DNA from: Cladocopium goreaui
Lineage: Eukaryota; Sar; Dinophyceae; Suessiales; Symbiodiniaceae
Length of the DNA stretch: 64,000 bases
NCBI GenBank assembly: GCA_947184155.2
Contig: CAMXCT020000434.1
Coordinates: 62,001-126,000 of the forward strand
Direction of reading: 5' to 3'
In this document: positions 1 through 10,294 of the stretch, piece after piece
Layout of the letters: every line of letters starts with the position of its first letter
Position numbering within the stretch: position 1 is the first letter of the stretch
The notes under the pieces: generated by a model
Seen by the model: the letters and a program-made list of their open reading frames with translations, nothing else
Told to the model about the DNA's origin: nothing
Databases searched by the model: none
Made by a program: the position numbers and the translations under genes

Positions 1-580
1 GCTGAACATGCAACGTCCGCAAGTGTGGAAAAGTTTTTCCTAGCGGCAGGCTTGGTTCCCAGCTGAGATTCACATGTCACATTTTTCAGTTTAATTTCAA
101 GCATGGAATTCACGAGTTTTGCGGTCATGTGTTGAACGGCTTTTGGGGGCATGACAACAGGATTCCACAATTTCAGTGAAAAAGAAAAAACCTTGAGGCC
201 ACAGGTGAAAGGTTTTGCATCGATGCTGTGCTCAGAAGTCGTGCATCTCTCAGGGCAGTTTCAGGACTGTCACATCAGCGAGGAATCGTTGAAGCTTGAA
301 GGTTCAAGCAGAAACGATAGGTCGTTGAGATATGGAGAGTTGTGGACATGAGTGCAAAGTTTTAACTTCAATTTTAATGTAGAAAGTCTTCATGGGGTGA
401 CATGCACTGATCATACACACACGAGGCTTTGATTACCAGGGTTTGCACCTTTTTGCATGACAAACACGGTTTGGTTGCAAACCATTGTGCGAACACGTTC
501 AAACTCATACTGATGACTTGCAGTGCCTGAAAAATCTCACTTGATACACAGTCAGACTGGCAGTTTAGCTATCGCCCTCA
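1..580. other. No gene seen
   Basis: No open frame here has the look of a conserved protein. The stretch may hold the 5' untranslated or terminal sequence of the decayed retroelement that starts coding at 581, but I found no match between it and the sequence after that element's 3' end (4763-5325), so no terminal repeat can be drawn. Confidence 0.4.
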
Positions 581-1597
581 ATGTCTCTTGCCGATTCCGA
601 AGCTGCGTTTGAGCAGCACTGCAACAAATTGGTGGGAGATGGTAGCTTGGCAACCTTGTTGGTCAACCATGGTATCAAAAGCTTGAGTGCTTTGGCATTT
701 GCGTCGGGGACACCGCAGTCACCACCAACAGAGGAACAATTCAAAGAGTTTGCAACGCAGGTGAATGGAGGAGTGGATATGAGTTTTGGTATGCAAGCGC
801 ACCTCAAGCGTCTGCATTTCGAAGCCGCTGCAATAGTGATGGCTGAGTTGAAGTCACGTGCAATGGACACTACACCAGATGGGGCTAGGAAGCTGCCTCT
901 AGCAGAAAAAGCAGCACGGTTCAAGGAGCAAGAGGCCAGACTTCCTGGCCTGCGCCTGAAAGGCGAACTACAGCCGTCCTACGCCTTAGTGGATCTGGTG
1001 GCACAGGTCAAAGAGACGAACTGCATCACTTGGATTGCTCCGAGTAAGTGCACTAAGAGAGACAGTGAAGTTCAAAACAGCCTCAAGGAGAAGCCCATGA
1101 TCCTTTCTTTAGAACAGCAGATGGTGAAGTTGGCCACACCCACAGAGCAGCTGGTGGCCGACACTTCTACAGATTTGCAGTTTCAATGGGCGCTTCAGCG
1201 CCGTGGCTTGGCGTACGATCAGTGTACGCTCATCAAGTTTGACGAGCACGAAGCTTGGGTACAACAGCTGCTGAGACAGCTGACCAGAGAACCACCGCCT
1301 GGATTCACGAGAGTTTCAATTAGCCAAGCAATTCGAGCAGACAGGGAACTTTTTACAATAATGGCCCAGGAGCTGCAAGACTCTGTGCAGCCTGACCCCG
1401 GAGGAGTTCTCCCAATGGAGGCCAAGTTGAAAGAGCTCAGAACGGACCCCAGGGTCACAATGTTCTTGCTACCCATGGCAAAGGGTAGCCCAAAGGAACA
1501 GGAAAAAGCTGCTTCCTCTACTCCGACACCAAAGGCCACTCCTGGACCTCCTGCAGCGGGCAAAGACCTCTGCCAAAGCGAAGGCAATGTGCCCTAG
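581..1597 (+). CDS. Gag-like ORF of a decayed dinoflagellate retroelement
   Basis: A 338-residue frame starting MSLADSEAAFEQ. No catalytic motif is visible. The middle is helical and charged, and the C-terminal 40 residues are a low-complexity K/P/T/A tail typical of capsid-like proteins before a nucleic-acid-binding module. It runs directly into a zinc-finger frame (1587-1772) with an overlap of a few bases, and then into a broken pol with RT and RNase H remnants. This order is that of a retroelement gag. The frame is intact over 1 kb while the downstream pol is broken, so either gag decayed more slowly by chance or single-base errors are concentrated in pol. The gag role is inferred from position and composition, not from a recognised domain. 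Confidence 0.6.
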   Translation: MSLADSEAAFEQHCNKLVGDGSLATLLVNHGIKSLSALAFASGTPQSPPTEEQFKEFATQVNGGVDMSFGMQAHLKRLHFEAAAIVMAELKSRAMDTTPDGARKLPLAEKAARFKEQEARLPGLRLKGELQPSYALVDLVAQVKETNCITWIAPSKCTKRDSEVQNSLKEKPMILSLEQQMVKLATPTEQLVADTSTDLQFQWALQRRGLAYDQCTLIKFDEHEAWVQQLLRQLTREPPPGFTRVSISQAIRADRELFTIMAQELQDSVQPDPGGVLPMEAKLKELRTDPRVTMFLLPMAKGSPKEQEKAASSTPTPKATPGPPAAGKDLCQSEGNVP

Positions 1598-1772
1598 TGA
1601 GCTGAAAGGATTTGCACAAAGAGACGCCAATGGACAGGCAATTTGCTGGGCCTTCAATCAGAAAAGTGGGTGCAAACTCGAGGTGTCAAATGGACGTTGC
1701 AAAAAGGGCATGCATTGCTGCATAAAGTGCCAAAAGAGCAATCATAGCTTGGTCACTTGCCGCTCCAGCTAA
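1587..1772 (+). CDS. Zinc-finger/zinc-knuckle segment of the same retroelement
   Basis: A 61-residue frame in a different phase from the upstream gag ORF. It contains two metal-binding patterns: a CCCH-like block (C-WAFNQKSG-C, then C-KKGM-H) and CIKCQKSNHSLVTC, which fits the retroviral zinc knuckle C-x2-C-x4-H-x4-C exactly. Such modules bind the element's RNA. The change of frame at about 1590 implies either a frameshift joining it to gag or a lost base. It belongs with the gag upstream and the pol remnants downstream. Confidence 0.65.
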   Translation: MCPSELKGFAQRDANGQAICWAFNQKSGCKLEVSNGRCKKGMHCCIKCQKSNHSLVTCRSS

Positions 1773-4460
1773 CTATCGACAAAGCAGGACAGCGTTAAAA
1801 CAGCAGCATTCTTAAAGAGAAAAGTTGCACGATGCGAAAGTGGTTTTCTTTGCAAAAAGTCAGATCAAACCACAGCGGCAAGATTCACCCTTTTTGGATG
1901 TTGAACAACAACATGTTGGAATGAATGTGACTCCAAACAATGGGGTACAAGACAGTGTCACCTATCAGAACGCCAAAGGCGACCCAAAGTTCCAGGGCAA
2001 GACATTACAAGACTTGCTTTTGTGGTGATGCTCGCAGGGACGGCAAGGCTTGCAAAGATAGCACGAGATCAAGGAATAGGCATTTTGCCTGTTGACAAAT
2101 TATCGGAAAGGGCCTCACAGATCTTTGTCGCAAATTATGATGTGACCAACCCTGAAGAATTTCAAGACCTCGTGGCTCTTTTAGAGGAGACAGACAGACT
2201 GTTGGCTGTCCACCTTGCGCCAACTTGATACACAGCTTCAAAGGCCAGAAAAAGAAACTTTGGCGATTCAGGCACAAAGGGTTCACGGTGCCTGGACTTC
2301 TTCGGGCAAAAGACAAGCTTGTGGGCTTAGATGAGTGAGCAGGTTTGGATAAAATGCGCACGGAAGCCGCCAACATGGTATTTTCAGCAACCGCAACTAT
2401 CATGAAGTTTTGCATTGCAAACGACATTTGGTGTTCTTTGGAGAATCCTGAAAAAACGCTTTTTCTGGGATCGTCCTGCAATAGCAGAAATTCTGCAAGA
2501 CCATGTTGGCTTCAGCATTTATTTTAATCACCGCATGCATGGGGGTACATGGAACAAAAGACAAGATGGTGGGCCTCGCAAGATGTCTTTTTTCCTTACT
2601 GCTTTAGGTGATGGCAGCCACCAACATGCCACATGGAATCCAACAGTAGTAAGGAAACAATTGAGTTTCCCCACAGCAGAAGAAGCAGCACACCCCATCC
2701 TACTTTGCAAAAGAGTGGTGACTTTGTTGGTTCAACATGCGGTTGCACATGGAGAGCAACAACCACAAACGTTGGATGAACAAGCTCCAACGTACACCAA
2801 CATGGCACACTGATGGATCATGGACATGCTGCCTAAAGGTAAAAACTACGTCATAGTTTGCGAGTTTCAGTTTTACGGTGGAACCGGAACAAAACCAAAT
2901 TTTTATGCAGCAGCCGAGACGTCAGAGTTGTTCATCGACAATTACAATGGGGGAAAGTGCGGGTCGATGAAGGAAGAAAGTTTAAGTCAACAACCCCAAA
3001 AGAGGTGCGACTTGATGATCAGAAGTTGCGAGGGTTTTTTGACCTTGAAGGAGAAACCTTTCGAACTGAAGTTTGCACTGCAGGTATACTCAGAGAACCC
3101 TGGGACTTTGTTGCTCTGGCCATCAACGCGGGCCATTCCAGGTCCATGTCCTCGCAATTGAACTCGGAGGTGACAGAGATGCTGCGGATCAATTTTGCGC
3201 TGGACCCGCATCTGGTTGTCAACGAGAAGGCCTTGTTTGCATCTGGTTGTCAACGAGAAGGCCCTGTTTGCAAGTTTTTGGTCACAACGTTGCAAGGAGC
3301 CCGACAGTGAGTAGAAAGCCTTGCATGCGAACCTAAAGACACATTTGCGTTTAGTCCTGCGGGGCAAGCGTCTTCTGCTTTCCAAAGAGATGCTCGAGGC
3401 ATATGAATACCCAGACAAAACTCTGGTGGACAACATCACCTATGGGTTCCCTTTTTCAGAATGGCTAACAAAGTAGCATGTCTTTCCAGTTGGTTTGAAG
3501 CGACCTTCACAAAGCGCAGAGTCGGCACTCAAAGTGGCAAAGGACATCAATGGGGCATTTGCAAACAGGGGTCGTCAAAAACCCTGACCCTGACCTGGAC
3601 GAAGAGGTGTGGGAACAGACCCTAGAGGAGTTAAGCAACAGATAGACATGGCTGGATGAAGAATATGAGACTTCGAAACACTTGATTGTTGAGTGATTTG
3701 TCCTCTGGCAGGGGGATAAGATGCGATTCATAGATAACTGCACTGGAGGAGGTTAAACTCTACCTGTGGAGTTTGCGAAAGGTTAGAGGGTGCATGCCAT
3801 AGATGAGATGGCCTCATACATAACGTGGTGTCTGACTACGTTGTCTGGGACCTCCCTAGATGAAGTGGTGGACAAGAAGTACGATCTGGAAAGTGCATGC
3901 AAGCAGAATGGAATCAGGAAGTTTGATAGGGAGCTTCTGCGTTGGACTCAACCAATCTACAAACTTGGAGCATGTTTACTGACGGTGCTTGCGAAGGGGA
4001 ACAAAACAAAACTGGATCAATAGGTGCAGTAGTAGTGTATGAAAACGGCCAATCCATGTCTTATCTCTCCGAGCTGCGCCAATAAGTTGGATGCACATCT
4101 TTAGTGTCAAAGCATCCGGTGTTCGAACTGGGACTGTTACCAATGACCGTTGTTTTATTTGCTTGAATAACTCTTCTCCAGCATTGCCGATGCGTGTTTT
4201 TCCTGGATAATGAAGCGGCCAAGGGGTCACTCATCGCTGGATCTACCTCCAGCGAAACAGGCAGTTGGTTAGTTAGAACACTTTCAGTCCATGAGATGAG
4301 ATGTCAACTGTAAGTCAGGTTTGCAAGAGTTTCTATTGGCAACAATGTCGCTGACAAGCCCAGCAGACTTGACGTGACAGAACTGGTCGCTGAAAGCGCT
4401 AGTAGAGTCACTATCAATTGGGACAAACTTTCAGAGCAGATTCAGGAAATACAGATCTGA
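1773..4460 (+). pseudogene. Decayed pol: methylase-like, RT and RNase H remnants
   Basis: No long frame survives, but consecutive short frames read like one retroelement polyprotein. At 2345-2470 there is a methylase-like fragment (CIANDIWCSLENPEKTLF). At 2990-3480 come blocks typical of the pre-RT region (EPWDFVALAINAGHSRSM; RGKRLLLSKEMLEAYEYPD; TYGFPFSEWLTK). At 3690-3960 there is an RT remnant with FIDNC and DLESACKQ. At 3975-4400 there is an RNase H remnant (FTDGACEG, FLDNEAAKGSL, ARVSIGNNVADKPSRLDV). Several frameshifts and in-frame stops separate the blocks, so the copy cannot make a full pol. Domain order matches the dinoflagellate tyrosine-recombinase-type elements; no recombinase remnant was seen. 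Confidence 0.7.
3210..3271 (+). repeat. 31-bp tandem duplication inside the decayed pol
   Basis: A 31-base segment at 3210-3240 is repeated at 3241-3271 with one difference (CCTTG versus CCCTG). The unit length is not a multiple of three, so the duplication itself breaks the pol frame. Confidence 0.85.
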
Positions 4461-4469
4461 TGAGTGGGG

Positions 4470-4762
4470 TGACGGTTGAGCGGGATCGTACTTTCCCCGC
4501 TGCTCTGTTAAGAAAAAAGGTGTGCTCCCAATCTGACATGTTCAGAAAGAATTTCCATCCGAAGGGATTGACAGTTGACATGTTTTATCAAGTTGTGAGA
4601 AAAGATTGTTTCGGATCCGGAGGAGATGCAAAACAAATTTTTGGTGAAGGTTTTTCGACGACTGAGTTTTTGCAGACAAAGAACGTTCAGCGAAAGAATC
4701 ACAAGCGATGTTTTTGCGTGTGGTCGATATGGATATATATATATGTGTGTATATATATATAT
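4470..4762 (+). repeat. 294-bp direct repeat, copy 1
   Basis: This segment starts TGACGGTTGAGCGGGATCG, ends in a TA microsatellite, and recurs nearly perfectly at 5326-5620; the only difference seen is 2 bp in the TA tract. It lies just after the RNase H remnant of the decayed element. In PAT/DIRS-type elements the 3' end has a B1-A2-B2 layout, and this pair could be B1 and B2, but the matching A1 was not found upstream. It could also be a plain segmental duplication. The frame running through it is carried identically in both copies and is not evidence of a gene. Confidence 0.85.
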
Positions 4763-5325
4763 AGTTTTACACGACATGTTACTGTACGATAGCGATAAGG
4801 CTGCAGGTTAAAGGTGGAAACTTCCAACCCAACCGGTTTCCTCGAGAAACAAATAAGGGAGCAACTCATTTCAAAGAAATGATGATCCCCTTATTTGTAA
4901 TGATGAGGAAAAATTTTGTAGTGACAAAATTAGGTTGGGCGGTTGTTTCTGTAACCTGTTTTTCACCTTACGCTAAAATCAGTACAAAGAACAAACGTGA
5001 AAACCTGAGCATTTTAAACTGAAATGGAAATGCTTCTTTGGTTTCACACAAACAAGAAAGGCTCTAGGTTTTTGGTTTTGTGGTTTTGAAGTTGCAAAGA
5101 CAAACTCTCAAAACAACCTGGCAGGGCAGCATAAATAATTTTATGTGCGCGCGCGCCTCAAACCAGGGTGGGTGAGGTGGGTTTTTCACTTCACTTTTGA
5201 GTGAGTGTGAAATTTTACCCGCCCAACTGTCGTTTTCCCGCCCCAAACTTTTCCTTGAAACCTTGGATGCTCCGCGCAAGGAAGGTTTCAAAATCATATT
5301 TCCAAGAGCCTACCCCTCAGCCGTT
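4763..5325. other. No gene seen; spacer between the two 294-bp repeats
   Basis: AT-rich sequence without a convincing coding frame. It contains a local inverted repeat around 4848-4897 (AAATAAGGG and CCCTTATTT) and a short alternating GC tract near 5147. Confidence 0.5.
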
Positions 5326-5620
5326 TGACGGTTGAGCGGGATCGTACTTTCCCCGCTGCTCTGTTAAGAAAAAAGGTGTGCTCCCAATCTGACATGTTCA
5401 GAAAGAATTTCCATCCGAAGGGATTGACAGTTGACATGTTTTATCAAGTTGTGAGAAAAGATTGTTTCGGATCCGGAGGAGATGCAAAACAAATTTTTGG
5501 TGAAGGTTTTTCGACGACTGAGTTTTTGCAGACAAAGAACGTTCAGCGAAAGAATCACAAGCGATGTTTTTGCGTGTGGTCGATATGGATATATATATAT
5601 ATGTGTGTATATATATATAT
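5326..5620 (+). repeat. 294-bp direct repeat, copy 2
   Basis: Second copy of the segment at 4470-4762, essentially identical, including the terminal TA microsatellite. The near identity implies a recent duplication relative to the decay of the neighbouring pol. Confidence 0.85.
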
Positions 5621-5759
5621 TAGCTACGGCCTATAGGCCTCTGTTAGTCTGGCCCCTCAAAACGAAGGCAACAGGCACTGGCAATGAGTCGACGGCAGGA
5701 CAACCAAATGACGACAGCAATGTATCGGCACGCCAACGGCAAGGCAATTAAAGGGCGAC

Positions 5760-5880
5760 GGCATGGCAACGGCATGGCCACAGCATGGCGACGACATTGC
5801 GACGACATGGCGACGACATGGCGACGACATGGCGACGACATTGCGACGACATGGCGATGACGTAATGACAACATGGCGGC
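5760..5880 (+). repeat. 11-bp minisatellite, unit ATGGCGACGAC
   Basis: About nine tandem units with variants such as ATTGCGACGAC, preceded from about 5730 by a looser GGCAACGGCATGGC-type array. Because 11 is not a multiple of three, all frames stay open on both strands; that explains the overlapping arginine- and histidine-rich frames here, which are not genes. Confidence 0.9.
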
Positions 5881-6060
5881 GGTGCGGCGACGACGACGAC
5901 GCCAATGGCGGCGAAGCAACGGCGATAACAACAACAAGGGGCAACCTGCCTGCCCCATCATGCTCAATCACTGTTAGCCCTCCATCTTGGCAGAGTGTGA
6001 TGCTATCTTTGGGTGTGTGTGCGTGTGTGTTTGTTAACGTGTTTTCTCTGCATGATGACT

Positions 6061-6101
6061 ATATATATATATATATTTATTTATTTTATATATATATATA
6101 C
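6061..6101. repeat. TA-rich microsatellite
   Basis: Two TA runs separated by TTTATTTATTT. Confidence 0.9.
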
Positions 6102-6284
6102 ATACGTTGTTTGCTTTTGTGGGTCCTGGAGTGTTGATTATTTTGTATTGGGCTTTTGGCTTGCATGCTTTGCACTTTACAACTGGGTTTTGCACACTTT
6201 GCATATGTTGTTGCATCCCTGACATGCAGACAACGATTGTTTTTACTAAAGCATGTCAGCAGACAATGTCTATACAAGTCAGAT

Positions 6285-6358
6285 ACTCTCAAGTCAGACA
6301 TGCTTGAGTGCACGGAACAGCCTTTAACGCCAAAGGTTGGCGAAATTGAATGCAAAGA
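6285..6358 (+). repeat. Diverged direct repeat, copy 1
   Basis: Pairs with 7534-7606. Read in one frame both copies give TLK-x-DML-x-x-T-x-x-P-x-TP-x-V-x-E-x-ECK, so they may be two relics of one short coding segment. Most differences fall at codons whose residues also differ, so constraint is not proven. Confidence 0.55.
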
Positions 6359-7533
6359 AAGGTGTGCACAAACTTCTGCACGTTCACCGCCAAACTGCCC
6401 TTGGGTTTGCTTGAGCTATGCGCCAGCTGAATTTCAAGTAAGTTATACGCTATATAGGTTTTTGTGACACGTTAGATCCCTTCTAAACGCATTTAGTTTG
6501 GAACAGGTTCTTACCCATTGACACCTTGTCTTCATCGAATTTGTGAGGACATAGTACCTAGGCTTGCATACTGACAATGGGCAGCTACAACAAACAACCT
6601 GAATCTGTTCTGTCCCGCTCTAATCCTACATGATATGTTTTTTCGATCACCATTTTTTACATAAAATGCATGGACTTGACAACATGATCCACATGTATAT
6701 CATTGTATATCAATTCCAGTTTTTGCACGTGTCAATCACAGGTCCTGTATCTCCTTTATCTTCACCTCCCCTTTGCAAACACGCACATTGTGAAATACCA
6801 TGGGCCCAGCATGCATGGCACCCTGGCGATTTTTGAAACCTGCGCAGCAATCTAGATGCTATCAATGTCATATCAGCGATGTTCAAAACCCGCTGTTGGT
6901 GATTGATTTTGCTCGCCTTTCGGAGCTCTGATCAACAAACCAGTATATTGCAATCAGATGGATCTTGAACACTGCTGATATGAATCGTCTACGTGAACCG
7001 ATGTTTGGCACACTGAGTGGTGAACAATGGTTAGATTCTTACCAGGATGTCTGGCACAGTGTTTTCGATACAGCTTCGGTGCATTAGCACCCTGTTAACT
7101 CATTTGGGCCAAGAGCCGGGTGTAAGGAATCATCGCCAGCCCGTGAATCACTGGCAAGTACTTGCAATAAAGAGAGATCAGCTTAGTCACCTTCTTCATG
7201 TGCCCCAAAACAATTTCGCTTTCTGCACATTTTGCAAAACAGGTGACGGGTTGGGAGCACCAATCAACAAAATGATAGGTTTATATACATGTTATTTTGC
7301 CTAAGAAAAGTACCACGGCCAAGGTCACCAAACGGGCGCGCTATTGAATATGGTTGGGATTTTGCTTCAAAATGAGTATTGCGCTGTTCTACTCAGATAT
7401 TCTTCCCCAAGCCCAGCTCTAATTATGAAAATCTACTCCGGTAATAACGTATTTTTTGTATAGGCACCGCATGCTGACCCATGACAAGGTGATATTTCAT
7501 AGGTGAAGCTTGGGCAGAGGTGCTACGTCAAGA

Positions 7534-7606
7534 ACTCTCAAGCCAGACATGCTCAAATACACGGTCGAGCCTTTCACACCAGAGGTTGATGAACTTGAAT
7601 GCAAAA
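7534..7606 (+). repeat. Diverged direct repeat, copy 2
   Basis: Second copy of the segment at 6285-6358, about 1.25 kb downstream, same orientation, with substitutions scattered along it. Confidence 0.55.
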
Positions 7607-7973
7607 GCTTGCAAGGACCCCATCGTTTTTGCATTCTCCTTGCGTTCAATTTGTTTGAATTCTGCGCTTGCTAGGTATCAATGATATCAATGTCAAACAC
7701 TACAACTTTGCATGCTAGATGCATGGTCGCAGGTTGAACCTGGAAAGGTTTCTAGGAAGTCATGTAAATATACAACATGTAGTCCCAGTTTCATCTTGAA
7801 AATTTGAGCATATAGCATCTACATCGTCAACAACGCAGGTTATGTAATGTAGTACCGCATTCAAAAGGAATCTGGTTCACCCACTGTTTTCTGAAAAAAA
7901 GGGCTCACATGCTGATAATGCGTCATACCCTGTGCAAGCACATGTCCAACGTGTTTCTTCATCTAAAACCAGT

Positions 7974-7990
7974 TCACACACACACACACA
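7974..7990. repeat. CA microsatellite
   Basis: About eight CA units. Confidence 0.9.
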
Positions 7991-8308
7991 GATCTCGCGA
8001 AATACAATGGACGTAATGCGCAGGAATTGCCAAAATCAAGCGAGCAAGTGGTTGAAATATTTGATACAACCGGCGATAATTGTGAAGGAAAAAAGCAATC
8101 AACTTTTCTTTCTTTGAATAAGTGTAGCGTAGATTCTCCTCCTCGAGATCCAAATTGGAACCGAAAATCCAAACGTACAGCTGGACTGGGGAAGAACCCC
8201 GCGGAGCGGCTTCCTACAAAGGGGGGACGCATAGGAAGGGGTTTCAAAAGCCAAATAAACAGGAAACATGTTTTTCCGCACCCCTAGCTCCAGACAAGAG
8301 GGGTTCAT

Positions 8309-8391
8309 CTCCGGACAGGGCGGGGGATCAAAAAGAGAATAAACCATTTGTTCCCTGCATTGTCCGGCGAATTCATCCCCCCTGCCTGGAG
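8309..8391. repeat. Imperfect inverted repeat
   Basis: CTCCGGACAGGGCGGGGGAT (8309-8328) is largely complementary to ATCCCCCCTGCCTGGAG (8375-8391), which would form a GC-rich hairpin with a loop of about 46 bases. Confidence 0.5.
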
Positions 8392-9041
8392 ACGGAATAT
8401 ATTGATGCACAGAAACATCAAAGAACCCCGAATTGAGATTCACTACGTTTGTCCAAGTTGTGACTTTAGCAACATGAGAGTTCATGCGCTATCAAAAACA
8501 AACACTGTTGTTTCAAGCCCATTGATCGAACACAATTCAAGTTGAGTGCTGCCAGCACCGGAAACAAACACCCATTTAACGTCACATCTCTTTTCCTTTT
8601 TTGAGCACATACACAGTGCCGATTAGCATCTTCCCAAGGTCACACGCGCTTGGTTCTTGAAACGAATCAAGGCCCATTCGATGACTGCATTGGAAGGCCA
8701 TAGCGGTCATTTCAAATCACATCAATCATATAGGGCAGCTGCATGACGACGACCTTGCAACAACACGGCAAGCAGTGCGGTGTCATCATCAAAAAAACGT
8801 GTTTTTATTTGCCTGTGCGTCGGCACGATTTTGGGTCTTTGGTGGAAGGTGACACTCTGTGAGCAGGGGTTGCGTTTTGCTTGCAAATGCGATGATCCAT
8901 GGATTTCGTGTCGCCGTGTTACTTTTTTGGTTTCTGCGACATGATGATAGGACCAGGAAGAGATTTCAAATTGAAGGATATTTCCATCGTCATGTCATTG
9001 TCCCTTCATTGTCAAAATTGTAAAAAATGTCGTCGTTGTGT

Positions 9042-9241
9042 GGTCGTAACATTGCCACCACATTGCCACCACATCGCCGCCACATCGCCGCCACATCGCC
9101 GCCACATCCGCCACATCGCCGCCACATCGCCGCCGCATCGCCGCCACATTGCCGCCACATCGCCGCCACATTGCCGCCACATTGCCGCCACATTGCTGCC
9201 ACGTTGCCGCCACATTGCCGCCACCTCGCCGCCACAGCTGC
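9042..9241 (+). repeat. 11-bp minisatellite, unit CGCCGCCACAT
   Basis: About 17 tandem units with T/C and A/G variants. Its reverse complement, GATGTGGCGGC, resembles the 5.8-kb unit (GACATGGCGAC in the same phase), so the two arrays may share an origin on opposite strands. Open frames here on both strands are repeat artefacts. Confidence 0.9.
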
Positions 9242-9243
9242 CA

Positions 9244-9342
9244 CAGTAGTAGTACTAGTAGTAGTAGTAGTAGTAGTAGTACTAGTAGTAGTACTACTAC
9301 TAGTAGTAGTAGTAGCAGCAGCAGTAGTAGTAGTAGTAGTAG
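9244..9342. repeat. TAG/TAC trinucleotide microsatellite
   Basis: About 33 trinucleotide units, mostly AGT with ACT and AGC variants, directly after the 11-bp minisatellite. Confidence 0.9.
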
Positions 9343-9536
9343 GGGAGGCCGGCGGGCAGGACGGCGCAAAAATGCACTGTATTGCTTGGTCGTGAAACAA
9401 AAACTACCACGCTTATATGGAATTACTGTTTGGGATCTACGGCCGCTGCTTTCTTGCTGTTGGGGATATTCTTTGGGTTTATTCCCCTAAGCTTCGGTGC
9501 ATTTGTCCCCTCATTGCTCCATTCGCCTGAGCCAAG

Positions 9537-10292
9537 GTGATAGTTGTGGGCCAGCAATCCCGCGAGAGCAACAAGGACGAGGGGCGACTCTTCAGCAAGA
9601 TGTTCATCCGTCGAGTGGGTCTGGGCGAAGCTGAAAGGGCCTTAGCTGAGTATGGCCGGAAGCACCAGATGGCTAATGCGCAGCTTCAGGTGCTTCGGGA
9701 CCAGCTTGCTTCTGCCATGCTGACGCTACCCATCTGGCATTGTGTGGTGGATGCCCTGGACAGACCCAAGATGCTGGGGGTCTCCATTTTCTTCATGCAA
9801 AATATGGATGAGTTGACTGAGCTGGCAAGAGATTGTCTCATTGAATTCCTAACAGAGGACAGCCCTGACGAGCTGCAGGAAGGCATTCGAAATCCGCAGT
9901 TTCAGATGTGGGCGAAACAATGGTATTTGCAGTCCATGGACTTATCCGATGAAAGAAGCATTAGGTACATTTGCAGGCTTCGGAGCTGCAATGTGTTGTT
10001 TCATTGCATCCGAAATGGATTTCACGCGTGCTGTCGCTTGTTACTCGATGAGTACAGCGACCTGACAGCCAAAGAGCGATGGCTGGTGTTGGCGGAGCCC
10101 CTCAGACTTCTTCCAAAGTTTCAGGCCAATAGTATCCACGAAGCAGCCTACTGTGGATCTGCCCAATGCTTGAGGGTGCTGGTGGAGTATGCGAAACGTC
10201 ACAACTTGGACTGGAAGGACGGCCTGGGGTGTTTTGCATTTGTCGCCATGGGTCAATATTTTTTGCGATTTTCATCAGATCCAAAAACTTGA
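9537..10292 (+). CDS. Unrecognised protein, exon(s) with ankyrin-like end
   Basis: A frame of 251 residues with balanced, globular composition and no low complexity. The first ATG in the stretch (M21 of the frame, in LFSKMFIRR) or an upstream exon could provide the start; the given start is a GTG and is unlikely. The region around residues 205-235 (NSIHEAAYCGSAQCLRVLVE) has the A-x-x-G-x-x-x-C-L-x-x-L pattern of an ankyrin repeat helix pair. The coding look ends near 10,230, where a GT donor is possible, and the purine-rich satellite begins at about 10,290. No downstream exon was found before the satellite or immediately after it, so the gene may be truncated or may continue far away. Function unknown. 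Confidence 0.55.
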   Translation: MIVVGQQSRESNKDEGRLFSKMFIRRVGLGEAERALAEYGRKHQMANAQLQVLRDQLASAMLTLPIWHCVVDALDRPKMLGVSIFFMQNMDELTELARDCLIEFLTEDSPDELQEGIRNPQFQMWAKQWYLQSMDLSDERSIRYICRLRSCNVLFHCIRNGFHACCRLLLDEYSDLTAKERWLVLAEPLRLLPKFQANSIHEAAYCGSAQCLRVLVEYAKRHNLDWKDGLGCFAFVAMGQYFLRFSSDPKT

Positions 10293-10294
10293 AA

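Larger units (their letters stand above)
5881..9040. other. Gene-poor stretch with microsatellites
   Basis: No protein-coding gene can be supported. Visible are a TA tract at 6061-6101, a CA tract at 7974-7990, a diverged direct repeat (6285-6358 and 7534-7606) and an imperfect inverted repeat (8309-8391), listed separately. Confidence 0.55.

Noticed and set aside
4110-4135. GGTGTTCGAACTGG as a possible tRNA T-arm
   Set aside because: No acceptor, D or anticodon arm nearby; it lies within RNase H remnants.
5644-5967. Long overlapping frames on both strands
   Set aside because: An 11-bp repeat leaves all six frames open; composition is purely repeat-derived.
8990-9490. Frames rich in H/P/A or in runs of L, V, S and T
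   Set aside because: Derived from the 11-bp minisatellite and the TAG microsatellite.
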